NCBI RefSeq assembly: GCF_900129575.1
Contig: NZ_FQWE01000006.1
Location: 1-64,000 of the forward strand
Source of the DNA: Flavobacterium segetis
Lineage (GTDB): Bacteria > Bacteroidota > Bacteroidia > Flavobacteriales > Flavobacteriaceae
Length of the DNA: 64,000 nucleotides
Direction of reading: 5' to 3'
Shown here: positions 36,301-45,500 of the stretch, piece after piece
How the letters are laid out: every line of letters begins with the position of its first letter
Position numbering within the stretch: the first letter of the stretch is position 1
Made by a program: the position numbers and the translations under genes
The notes under the pieces: model-generated
Seen by the model: the letters and a program-made list of their open reading frames with translations, nothing else
The model's database searches: none
Told to the model about the DNA's origin: nothing

Positions 36301-37359
36301 AAGAAGATGTCCAAAACTTACTTGGTTGTTGATATAACTTTCTAATAATTGGGGATTTCTTACTTTTAAATATTCTAAAAAACTATTACTAGAATTTATT
36401 TTAGTCCGTAATGGTAGAAGATTTGCACAGTCGCCAACTAAATGTGTCATATCATAGCGTCTATTTCCTGATGTTGGAAAACCAATGATTAAATCATTTT
36501 GACCTGTAATTTTGTATAGAAAAACTTCTAGTGCTATTAAAATAGTTGATGTTAAACTACAACCCGCACTTTTTCCTAACTGTTTAAGAGAATTGATTAC
36601 TGAGCTATCAATGGGAAGATCCAAACGCTGACTTTCATAAGTGCGTAAAACAGGCCTTGGTTGATCAATCGGTAATTCGACTTGAGGAACTGAATCACTA
36701 TAAATATTTAGCCAAAAATCTTCTGTTTGTTTATAATCAACTGTTCTTGATAATAAATTCACTTTTGCAGCATATTCACTAAATCTCGTTGGCGTTTTTA
36801 GTTGTGCAGTTGTGTTTCCGATAAATGCCGAATATAATACACTTAGATCTTCAAGAATTATTGTAATACTCAACCCATCTCCAATAATGTGATGATGAGT
36901 AATGATAATTATATTTTCTAGAATATCTACTTTTATTAATTTTACCCTTATTAGCGGATCCGAAACAAGATTAAAATAAGAATTTACTTCTTCATCTATA
37001 ATATTTTTTTTGATTTCCTCTTTTTCAACGCCTAACAGTTCGGATATATCGCTTATGGGTATATTAATTTCAAGCTTTTTAAGAATGTTCATGTAGCGTC
37101 CATCTGAACTAAATGAGGATCTCAAACTTTCATGTCGCACTATTAGTGCATCAAAGGATTTTCTAAATATGTCAAAATTAAATTCTCCCGATAATTTAAT
37201 AGAATATGATAAATTATAGGCTTTATTTGCATTATCACCTCCAATTAAACAGTCGGTCCAAATTTCTAACTGTGTTTTAGTTGTTTCAATTGAGAGTTCA
37301 ATTTCAGATAACACAGATAGATTTTCTAATTTTTTTTCTTGATGTGATGTTTCTTCCAT
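33361..37359 (-). CDS. Non-ribosomal peptide synthetase, C-A-T-TE (module 2)
   Basis: This 1332-residue single-module synthetase contains condensation (about 20-450, active motif HHIIGDGLS), adenylation (about 470-960, LLYTSGSTGKPKG and LWTLYGPTEVTIF), thiolation (Ser of GGHSI at about 1014), and type I thioesterase (about 1060-1325, nucleophile in GFSFGG at about 1141). My reading of the ten pocket positions is D-I-F-A-W-C-L-I-F-K, not close to a standard code but loosely like small-residue codes (Gly, Ala, Cys, Ser). It is a clear paralogue of the neighbouring 37445-41434 gene, with near-identical TE tail wording. Substrate is tentative; domain order is firm. Confidence 0.92.
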   Translation of the reverse strand: MEETSHQEKKLENLSVLSEIELSIETTKTQLEIWTDCLIGGDNANKAYNLSYSIKLSGEFNFDIFRKSFDALIVRHESLRSSFSSDGRYMNILKKLEINIPISDISELLGVEKEEIKKNIIDEEVNSYFNLVSDPLIRVKLIKVDILENIIIITHHHIIGDGLSITIILEDLSVLYSAFIGNTTAQLKTPTRFSEYAAKVNLLSRTVDYKQTEDFWLNIYSDSVPQVELPIDQPRPVLRTYESQRLDLPIDSSVINSLKQLGKSAGCSLTSTILIALEVFLYKITGQNDLIIGFPTSGNRRYDMTHLVGDCANLLPLRTKINSSNSFLEYLKVRNPQLLESYINNQVSFGHLLQKLALARDPSRVPMVPVTLTVDLNRNIESEFSFIGLTYEFEINSRKYSSFELQLHFCMFKNKPTIQCSYNSDLFKEKTIIQMLLSFEEVLKKLITEQNSAIGTIIKDNYLSNYSKLNNTKTPYPQISLAELLSTQSVITPKNIAIEFHNTKISYRDLHIKVNQFAHYLVANGVQSGDYIAVSFPRSPELVYSILAIIQCGAAYLPLDHEYPIKRIEYMMEDSGAKFLLTGKALSLSLPKCSNTILIDDAMKSLNQYPSSKLDRYVDPEDVLYLLYTSGSTGKPKGAKITNRNLVNLFCSLENEPGIEVTDRVPFISTISFDIASFELFFPLYKGAVLVIPSHETASDGRLLNEMLEKEKISLIIATPTTYQMLIDAGWKNKLPIKIWCCGEPLPAKLAKELIERSKELWTLYGPTEVTIFSSYKRIKTEDTIISVGSPIANMQYYIVDEHMNLLPPNTIGEIAIGGDGVGKGYLNRTELTAAKYIPNIFSKDKNAILYLSGDLGKLLLTNEVMCLGRVDHQVKVRGHRIEIGEIEHVLMSIDNIKSAIVLAKADILVAFLVLNYKNTKQIEQIRQWRNYLSSQLPNFMVPHEFHILDKMPTTLNDKIDRKKLLDYKSVLKIEENFTAPRSSEEKLVAEIWQESLKKERIDIFSNFFEMGGHSIMAVNVMMKIEKKTGIRIPLSTLFQYSTIEKFAKLLIKDNQISSNHLVPMKPEGIKPPLFIVHGAGLNILNFAHLIKHFDQEQPIYGFQGVGPEGYDNWFTSIEAMAAEYIRLIIKINPSGPYALAGFSFGGVVAFEMARQLEEKGRKVTMIALLDTYVDSSYYYKFYWQKVIIRYIDRTYRRIDYLKEILTSWKSFKKRVNSKKIYLQKKYFGLKECITDQDAIALQQFSEADFMVNKIVNYYQLLPHNLEVDLFRAKDDDDHKLDPKHLGWKKAALKGVNTHIINGDHLNIVAPPNDIVLANMLQNILNERHGNC

Positions 37360-37444
37360 TGTCTATTGATTTTAGGTAGGGATGAATTAAATCGGATTCT
37401 ATTATTAGTTATTATGTATCGAATTTTAATCAAATGCTAATTCG

Positions 37445-40400
37445 TTATTGTTTTACTCTGTATTCTTGATGCTTTTCATCTAAAAGATTCTGAAGAAGTT
37501 TAACTAAGATTTTATCATTTGGAGGCGATACTATACTTAAATGATTTCCTGGAATATTATGAATATTAACACCTTTTAAAGCCGCTTTTTTCCACCCTAG
37601 ATGTTCTGGATCTGATTTGTAATATTCATCATCTTGTGCTCTAAATAATTCTACTTCAAAATCTTGTGGAACTAGATGATAACGATCAACTATTTTATTT
37701 ACCATAGCGCTAGCTTGCACGTATTGCTCAAGTGCTAGAGCATCCTGTTCTGTCAAACTATCTTTTAAACCAAAATACCTTTTCAAGAGATGCTTCTTTT
37801 TAGCTTTAGTCCGCAGTTTAAAAGCCTTCCAGCTAAAGAGTATTTCTTTTAGAAAATGTAGCCTACGATTTGTAACATCTAAGTACCTTATTACTTGTTT
37901 GTGGGAATATTTAGAATAAAAATATGAGGAGTCGATATAAGTGTCTAATGCAGCAATAATGCTTACTGTTTTACCTTTTATCTTTAATTGTTTCGCCATT
38001 TCAAAAGCGACAACACCTCCAAAAGAAAAACCTGCAAGCGCATATGGACCTCCAACATGAATTTTTTCGATACATTCTATGTAAAGAGTAGCCATATCTT
38101 CGATGGATTCAAACCAATTTTCAAAACCGTTTGGGCCTATTCCTTGTAAACCATAAACCGGCTGATCTTGATCGAAATTAGCAATTACATTAGCAAAATT
38201 TAAAATGTTGAGTCCTCCACCGTGAACTATAAAAAGCGGTGTTTTTGTACCATCTGGCTTGATTGGTACTAAATAATCATGTGTAATTTTGTTTTCTTTT
38301 TGTAATAATTTGGCAAATTTTTCTACTGTAGAATGCTCAAATAGTGAAGATAAAGGAATTTTTATGCCTGTCTGCTTTTCAATTTCTAGCATAACTTTGA
38401 TTGCACTAATGGAATGTCCGCCCATTTCAAAAAAATTATCGTAAATATTTATGTTACTAATATTTAAATTTTCTTCCCAAATGGAGGCTACTGTTTCCTC
38501 TTCTTCAGTTCGTGGTGCTGTGTGCTCTGTTTTGAGCTCTGAAATAGATTCATATTCTAACAATGTTTTTCTATCGATTTTACCATTGACTGTAAGTGGC
38601 ATTTGGGATATAACATGAAAAATATTGGGTATCATAAAAAGTGGTAATTGAGTAGCTAGCTCTTCACGCCATGATTGTACATTAGTAACTTGATCGTTAT
38701 TTTTAACTTCCAAAACAATGAATGCAACAAGAATATCAACTTTAGCTATCACAACCGCTACACTAATATTTTGAATTTTACTCAAAAAATATTCTATTTC
38801 ACCTAATTCTATGCGATAACCTCTCACTTTAACCTGTTGATCGATTCTGCCTAAACATTGTAGCTGCCCATTAGGTAAAATCTTGCCTAAATCGCCAGAC
38901 AGATACATTTTACTAGCTAAGTCTTTTTCAAAGGGATTCAATATAAAACGCTCAACGTTGAGATCAGGTCGATTGAGATAGCCAAGCGATACCCCATCTC
39001 CGGCAATAGCAATTTCTCCAAGGGCACCCTCAGGTACTAAAATTCCTTGTTTGTCTAATAAATAAATTTTAGTATTTGCAATAGGTTTTCCAATGGTTAT
39101 TGGGTCATCCGTACTATTAATTTGCGTTAGTACAGAGCAAACAGTGGTTTCAGTGGGACCATAAATATTCCATAATTCATCACATAAGGAAAGTAATTTT
39201 TGTGCTAAAGCTTTAGGCACAGGTTCTCCACCAATTAAAGCTTTAATAGTTAATGGTTTTTCCCAACCGGAATCAAGAAGAATTTGCCAAATAATAGGAG
39301 TTCCCCACAAGATTGTAATTTTATCAGAGATTGCTTTTTTAAGTAATAAAGCTCCATCTGAGCGGACGACTTCATCTACAAGTACTACACAAGCTCCAAA
39401 CAATAATGGAAAGTATATTTCCATTACCATAGCATCAAATGAAATAGTTGTCACGGCAAATATTTTATCTTTTTCGCTAATTCCGGGAGCTACAGCCATA
39501 GAATAGACAAGGTTGATCACATTACAATGAGCAACTTGAACTCCTTTTGGAATACCAGTAGATCCAGAGGTATAAATAATGTAAGCAACATAATTTGTAG
39601 GGATATCTAAATGTAAAGCTTCTGTTGGCAAGTTGCTTATCCCATCTAAAATCTCATCAATCGAAACTGAAATTACTTTTTCAGTTACGTTTTTTTTCGA
39701 TTTTAAACCAATATAAAGTATAGCATTACAATCCTCAATAATTAATTTTACTCTGGCATCAGGATACACTGGATCAACTGGAACATAGGAAGCACCACAT
39801 TGTAAAATTGCAAAAAGGCAGGCAATGAACTCAGGTGTTCGATTTAGAGAAACAACAACCACTTGTCCTGGTCTTAAACCTTCAGAGCGCAGATAGTTAG
39901 CTATTTGATTGATTTTATTTTGTAAGTGACAATATGATATTTTTTCATCTTGATACTGTATCGCAATTGCATTTGGTGTCAATCGAGCACGTTCATCAAA
40001 AAGGTCATGTAGTGTGCTTTTCGGGTAATCGCTTTTTGTATCGTTTAAGTTTTTGTATTGCTTTAAAAAATCTTGAAAAATAATACATTCGATTTTCTGT
40101 TCAGGATCTTCAATAATTTTTTGTACTATTTTCTCAAATGAATCCATCATTTTTTTAATGGTTTCTGTTTTAAAAAGATTTTGATTAAAAGACCATTCAA
40201 AACTTAGTTTTTTATCGGTACCGCTAATATTGAGAAATATTTCAAAAGCTTCAAAAGCTTTGGGATTACTTTTTAAATCAAATTTTAAGTTTTTGAAGTG
40301 AACACCCTCAATCATTCCGATGTCTATATTGAAAGCAACTGGAGCTAATGGAACTCGGGAGGGATCGCGAGCAATATTCAATTTTTGTAAAAGTTGTCCA

Positions 40401-41434
40401 AAACTTAACTGGTAATGATCATAACAATCAAAAAGTTCTGACTTTCTTTTTTTTAAGTAATCAACAAACGATAATTTAGGATCTATAATACTTCGTAATG
40501 GAAGCAAGTTAGCGCAATGTCCAATAAGATAATTCATTCCTTTAACTGGTTGTCCTGCAAAGGGAAGTCCAATTACAAGATCATCTTGACGAGTAAGCTG
40601 ATATAAAAAAATCTCGAAACAAGATAGTAAAGTGGTAACTAAACTTGATCCATTATTTAAACCTAATTGTTTGAGGTTAGTTACCAAAGAGAGATCTAAA
40701 GCAAAATCAAGACGATGACCCTTATAAGTTCTAATTGCTGGTCTGGGATTGTCAATAGGTAAATTTACAACAGGTATTGAATTTTCATAAATAGCATACC
40801 AGAATTTTTCAATTGCTTTACTTTCCTCACTTAGTAAAAATTTTTTCTCTTCATCTGCATAAATACTAAATAAAACTGGCTCTGGTAATTTAGCTTCTTT
40901 ATTTTCAACGAAACCTGTATAAATAGATCCTAAATCCTGAAGTAATATCCCAATGGACCATCCATCACAAATAATATGATGTGCTGTAATAACCAAACTA
41001 TGAAGATTACTAGATTGTTTTATTAATCCAACTTTTATTAGTGGTCCATTTACAAGATCAAATAAAAAATTAGTATGATCATTGATATATTGAGTCGATA
41101 CCTTCTCCTGCTCAACTTGTTCTAAAGTAGATATATCTATTGTTTCAAGTTTGATTGTAATTTTCTTGTAGATTGACATATAAACACCGTCAGTGCTAAA
41201 TGTAGCACGAAGCGATTCGTGTCTTTCAACCAAAGTTTGAATAGCCCTAAGCATCGCCTTGGAGTCCAATAATCCTATAAACTCTACTGTGATAGATTCA
41301 TTGTACGCTCGTGATGCGTCCTTTTCTCCTAAAAAACAGGCAGTCCAAATTTCAGACTGCGCCATCGTAGTAAAAACGACCTTTTCTATTTCAGGACCTT
41401 CAAAAGGATTATATTTAGTATTTATATTCAACAT
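37445..41434 (-). CDS. Non-ribosomal peptide synthetase, C-A-T-TE (module 1)
   Basis: This 1329-residue single-module synthetase contains condensation (about 20-445, motif HHIICDGWS at about 153), adenylation (about 460-960, IIYTSGSTGIPKG, YGPTETTVC), thiolation (Ser of GGHSI at about 1006), and thioesterase (about 1055-1320, GFSFGG at about 1137). My reading of the pocket is D-A-M-G-L-G-I-V-C-K, which fits a large hydrophobic or aromatic residue better than a small one. No epimerisation or methylation domain is present. It probably condenses the beta-amino acyl chain from the upstream PKS-AMT protein. The presence of a TE here, before a second C-A-T-TE, is unusual. Confidence 0.92.
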   Translation of the reverse strand: MLNINTKYNPFEGPEIEKVVFTTMAQSEIWTACFLGEKDASRAYNESITVEFIGLLDSKAMLRAIQTLVERHESLRATFSTDGVYMSIYKKITIKLETIDISTLEQVEQEKVSTQYINDHTNFLFDLVNGPLIKVGLIKQSSNLHSLVITAHHIICDGWSIGILLQDLGSIYTGFVENKEAKLPEPVLFSIYADEEKKFLLSEESKAIEKFWYAIYENSIPVVNLPIDNPRPAIRTYKGHRLDFALDLSLVTNLKQLGLNNGSSLVTTLLSCFEIFLYQLTRQDDLVIGLPFAGQPVKGMNYLIGHCANLLPLRSIIDPKLSFVDYLKKRKSELFDCYDHYQLSFGQLLQKLNIARDPSRVPLAPVAFNIDIGMIEGVHFKNLKFDLKSNPKAFEAFEIFLNISGTDKKLSFEWSFNQNLFKTETIKKMMDSFEKIVQKIIEDPEQKIECIIFQDFLKQYKNLNDTKSDYPKSTLHDLFDERARLTPNAIAIQYQDEKISYCHLQNKINQIANYLRSEGLRPGQVVVVSLNRTPEFIACLFAILQCGASYVPVDPVYPDARVKLIIEDCNAILYIGLKSKKNVTEKVISVSIDEILDGISNLPTEALHLDIPTNYVAYIIYTSGSTGIPKGVQVAHCNVINLVYSMAVAPGISEKDKIFAVTTISFDAMVMEIYFPLLFGACVVLVDEVVRSDGALLLKKAISDKITILWGTPIIWQILLDSGWEKPLTIKALIGGEPVPKALAQKLLSLCDELWNIYGPTETTVCSVLTQINSTDDPITIGKPIANTKIYLLDKQGILVPEGALGEIAIAGDGVSLGYLNRPDLNVERFILNPFEKDLASKMYLSGDLGKILPNGQLQCLGRIDQQVKVRGYRIELGEIEYFLSKIQNISVAVVIAKVDILVAFIVLEVKNNDQVTNVQSWREELATQLPLFMIPNIFHVISQMPLTVNGKIDRKTLLEYESISELKTEHTAPRTEEEETVASIWEENLNISNINIYDNFFEMGGHSISAIKVMLEIEKQTGIKIPLSSLFEHSTVEKFAKLLQKENKITHDYLVPIKPDGTKTPLFIVHGGGLNILNFANVIANFDQDQPVYGLQGIGPNGFENWFESIEDMATLYIECIEKIHVGGPYALAGFSFGGVVAFEMAKQLKIKGKTVSIIAALDTYIDSSYFYSKYSHKQVIRYLDVTNRRLHFLKEILFSWKAFKLRTKAKKKHLLKRYFGLKDSLTEQDALALEQYVQASAMVNKIVDRYHLVPQDFEVELFRAQDDEYYKSDPEHLGWKKAALKGVNIHNIPGNHLSIVSPPNDKILVKLLQNLLDEKHQEYRVKQ

Positions 41435-41640
41435 GATTTTGACACTATTTTATTTTTGATTCCTACTATATCTTTAAAATTATATTTCTGATCTTCTAAT
41501 AAAAAGAGATCATGTAAAATATTGAGAATTTATTGCGAAATTTTTAAGATGATATTTTTTTTTCAAATTTTTGATTTCCAATGAATTTTTAATAAATGCT
41601 GTAAATACAAATATTAAATTTGATTAATGCGAAAATTATT

Positions 41641-42552
41641 TCAATCAATAATAGAAATTATTTTGATTTTGAATCGATCTAAAATTTCTATCAGAGCTAT
41701 TATTATTGTCAGATAGATTTTCCCCAAATATGCTTTAATGCTTTTTCTTTTCGATAAGTTTAAAAACACTTCTTTTTTAAATTGAAAAAAATTTGATGTA
41801 TTTAAACAATCTTGTGCAATTGAAACAGTTGATGTTAAAGATTGTGCCGTATGCCACCAACCACAAGGTATAAATAATGTTTCTCCAGGAAAAATTGTAA
41901 AAGTAATTGGGGTTAAGTTCCTAGAGAGTGGATATTTCTCAAAGTCAATATTTTTTATATTTGGTATTTCTGAAACCCATAAATTATCTTTTTTTTGATA
42001 AATATAAGGAGTTTGGTTAGGAGGAATAACTGTAAATTCTTTCACTCCATGTAGTTGTGTTATAAAAGCATGCAAGCATAAATAATCGTAATGAACATAG
42101 GGAAATTGACCTCCAGGACTTCCAAAAAATATTTCTAAAGTATTAGCTCCACCAATAAATTTTTTAGGGATTAATTTGCTGTTCGTCCAGTCAGGCATAG
42201 AATATTTAAAGCGAGGTGAAACGTCAGGTATAAGTTCTGGATAGTCATTATCTATTTGAAGTTTACATGGATATGGCGCAGGATTTTCATTAGTTGCAGT
42301 TTCCATTAAAGTAATATAATCTTTAAGCATAAATTTTTGACCTTCCACTATAACTTCTTTATCTCCATAGTTAGATTTAAAAAATTCTAGTGTAAACTTT
42401 TCCTTCGCTTTCCAATCTTTACACGCATCACCTATAACTACAGGATAATTTGCAAATAAATGGTCTTTGGAAAATTCATCGTATGTCATGCCGTATTTTT
42501 TTTCGACTTTGAGACCTCTTTCACGAACTAATTCGACTGTTTTTGTAGCCAT
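41641..42552 (-). CDS. JmjC/cupin-8 Fe(II)-2-oxoglutarate oxygenase of the cluster
   Basis: This 303-residue cupin-like protein shows the iron-binding facial triad as HYD in YVHYDYL and a distal His in CGWWHTAQSL, within FPGETLFIPCGWWHT. The fold resembles JmjC/FIH hydroxylases. It lies between the PKS-NRPS gene and the first C-A-T-TE gene, so it probably hydroxylates a carrier-bound or free amino-acid unit of the product; that is inference. The C-terminal 40 residues are hydrophobic and could be a membrane anchor (TIIIALIEILDRF), an unusual feature for such enzymes. Confidence 0.82.
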   Translation of the reverse strand: MATKTVELVRERGLKVEKKYGMTYDEFSKDHLFANYPVVIGDACKDWKAKEKFTLEFFKSNYGDKEVIVEGQKFMLKDYITLMETATNENPAPYPCKLQIDNDYPELIPDVSPRFKYSMPDWTNSKLIPKKFIGGANTLEIFFGSPGGQFPYVHYDYLCLHAFITQLHGVKEFTVIPPNQTPYIYQKKDNLWVSEIPNIKNIDFEKYPLSRNLTPITFTIFPGETLFIPCGWWHTAQSLTSTVSIAQDCLNTSNFFQFKKEVFLNLSKRKSIKAYLGKIYLTIIIALIEILDRFKIKIISIID

Positions 42553-42570
42553 AATGAATTTATTAATTTT

Positions 42571-45500
42571 TCATAAATCAATTTTAAAGTAATCGCCATT
42601 GATATTAGTATCGAGTATAAACCATGCTGGATTTCCCTCTTCATCTCTTCCTAATTTTGCTCCAGCTATGGGCGGCGTGTTAATATTTTTTAGCTTACTA
42701 CTATCAGTTGATAAATCATTGTTAATTTTTATCTTGGTAAAAAATCCTACTGAAAGCATGCTGTCAAGGCATAATACAAATGAATTAATAATTTTATGAA
42801 TATCAGCTTTTGTGTAAGATTCTGTTAAAAAGCATGGAAAGCCATCCCAAATATGAATTCCGTTTTCACGAAGTAAAGTAAACAACAATTCGCCATATTG
42901 AACGTCATCATCAAATTTAAGTCTCCATAATGAACCAAAATGATTGATTCTCATTGGCAGTTTTCTATTTGTAAATTCAATGTTTAATTCAGATGCCAGG
43001 CAAGTTGTCATTTCATTAAGTTTTTCTTGCAACATTGAACCCTTATTTTTTAGATGGATTAGAGAGGCTTTTGAAGCAGCTAAAGCTAAAGGATGTCTTA
43101 CAAAGGTGCCAGCAAAATAAGTAACCCCTACCTCTGGAATAGAATCATCGCCAAATTGCCATTGCCCACCATCTAAAGCGTCCATATATTTTCGTTTGCC
43201 AGCAATAGCACCAATCGATAGTCCACCACCAATCACTTTTCCATAAGTTGCTATATCAGCGTGAATATCAAAAAGCGCTTGAGCACCACCTGGATGAACT
43301 CTGAATCCAGTAATAACCTCATCAAAAATAAGTGCTATTTCAGATTGTGTAGTTAGAGAGCGTAATTTATGTAAAAATTCTATTGGCTGAAATTCTGGTC
43401 TTCTGCTTTGCACTGGCTCAACTAGTACAGCAGCTAATTCATCTGCTCGTGCAGCAATTATTTGAAGACTTTCCTCTGTTCCATATTCTAAAATCAACAT
43501 GTTTTGAACAGATTCAGGCATAATTCCTGGAGCTGCAGGAAATGTTATTAATTTCTTTGAGCCACGTACAAGCGCTTCATCTATTATTCCATGATAAGAA
43601 CCAGAAAAAGCAACGATCAATGAGCGACCAGTGACCGTTCTTGCAATTCGAATGGCTCCTAATACAGCTTCAGAGCCTGTATTACATAACGCAGCACGTT
43701 CATGGCCAGTGAATTCGCAAAGTAATTCACAAACTTCGCCTGCCAGTGGATGTTGAGGTCCTACCTCAAATCCATTTTCAATTTGATTATGCAATGTTTC
43801 TTTAATGAAATCAGGTTGATGACCAAAAATGCAAGATCCAAATCCGTTAAGAGCGTCAATATATTCATTACCATCTATATCCCACAGTCTATTACCGCTT
43901 GATTTTTCAATAACAATTGGATACACAATTTCTTTTGTTAAAGGTTTGAATCCTGAGACTACTCTAGGATCTGCCATGAAACTTCTATTTTTTTGGGTAG
44001 ACGATTTACTGCCAGCTGTTTTTTTTGAGTACCGATTTATTAGCTCATTAAGAAATTGCTTTTGAGAATAGCTCATTTCTTTTATTTGCTTTTCGATTTT
44101 TGGAGATGCACCAAAAGGTTTTTGATGCTCCATAATTTCCTCAGCTGTTCTACTATCTTGAGTTGTATTTTTAGGAAAAGAAGATTCTGCTATAGAATTA
44201 TTTATTTCTTTATAAAGTATTCCTGTAGACTGAGCTAAGGTATTTACTTGAAGAAGTTCCATTTGCTTGCCTAAAAGCTGAAGTTGCTGCGCTATTAATC
44301 CTAAAGTCGCAGTGTTGTGATCCTGTGGAATAGGTATCGATTGTTTTGGTGTAATAAATAAATTTTCAGTTATGTCCTTAACTGGTGCATTAATCATTTT
44401 GTGAGGCTGCTCTTCTTCGGAAATATTCTGATGAATGTAATCTGCTAAAAGATGTGGTGAATTAAATTGTTCATTCAGTTGACGAAATGTAATAGGGAGT
44501 TTAAAGTCTTTTTTCAACCTTATGGCAAGCTGAGTGAGTAATAAAGAATCTAATCCAAGATCAAGAAAACTTTGAGAAAAAGTATCAACAGGAAAATCAA
44601 TACCTGATGTTTGATTAACAATGGAAGAAATTTTATTAAGAATAGTAGTTTTTCTCATATCATTATTTTTCTTGAGATTGGTAAATGAATATTCTGCAAC
44701 GTTATTTTTAGATGGGTGGTCTTGATGTAAAGTACCAGGCGGATCAATCCAACAAAATTTACGATCGAAAACATAGCTGGGTAATTCAATCTGGTGTCTT
44801 TGTTGATCATTGTAAAAAATATCCGGTTGAGATTCTACTCCTCTAAGCCATAGCTCGCCTAGAGACGTAAGTATAGTTGTATATTCATTTTGGTCATCTT
44901 TTGTTTGAAGTAAGCTTGCAAATGCTGCTACTGTTTTTCCAGCTCCTTGTTGTTTGGTTAAAGTAATTAATGTTTGACTAGGACCAATTTCTAGGAATAT
45001 AGGATTATCTAATTTTAGTAAAGTATCAGCTGCTGCAGCAAATTTGACTGTTTGGCGTAAGTGATCAGACCAATATCTTGAACTAGAAGCTTCACCATCA
45101 GTAAGTTTTAATCCTGTAACTGTTGAAATTATTGGTATATTGGGCTTATTCAACGTTATCTTTTTTACTTCTGCTTCAAATGTTTCTAAAATAGGATTCA
45201 TCATTGCTGAATGAAAGGCATGGCTGGTTGCTAGTAATTTATTTGCTATTTCCAGGTGGTCTAGCGACTCCGCAAAATTTCTTATGGCGAGATCTTCACC
45301 TGCAACAACACATAACGCTTTAGAATTAATTGCAGCCAGTGAAAGAGTAGTTGGAATAATTTCCATTAATTTGTCTTCGGTCATTCTTATGGATAACATA
45401 CTTCCTGTTGGGAGTTGACTTACTAATTGACCTCTTAAAGCAATTAAATGCAATACATCTTTTAAACTTAATACCCCTGCAAGATGTGCCGCAACAAATT

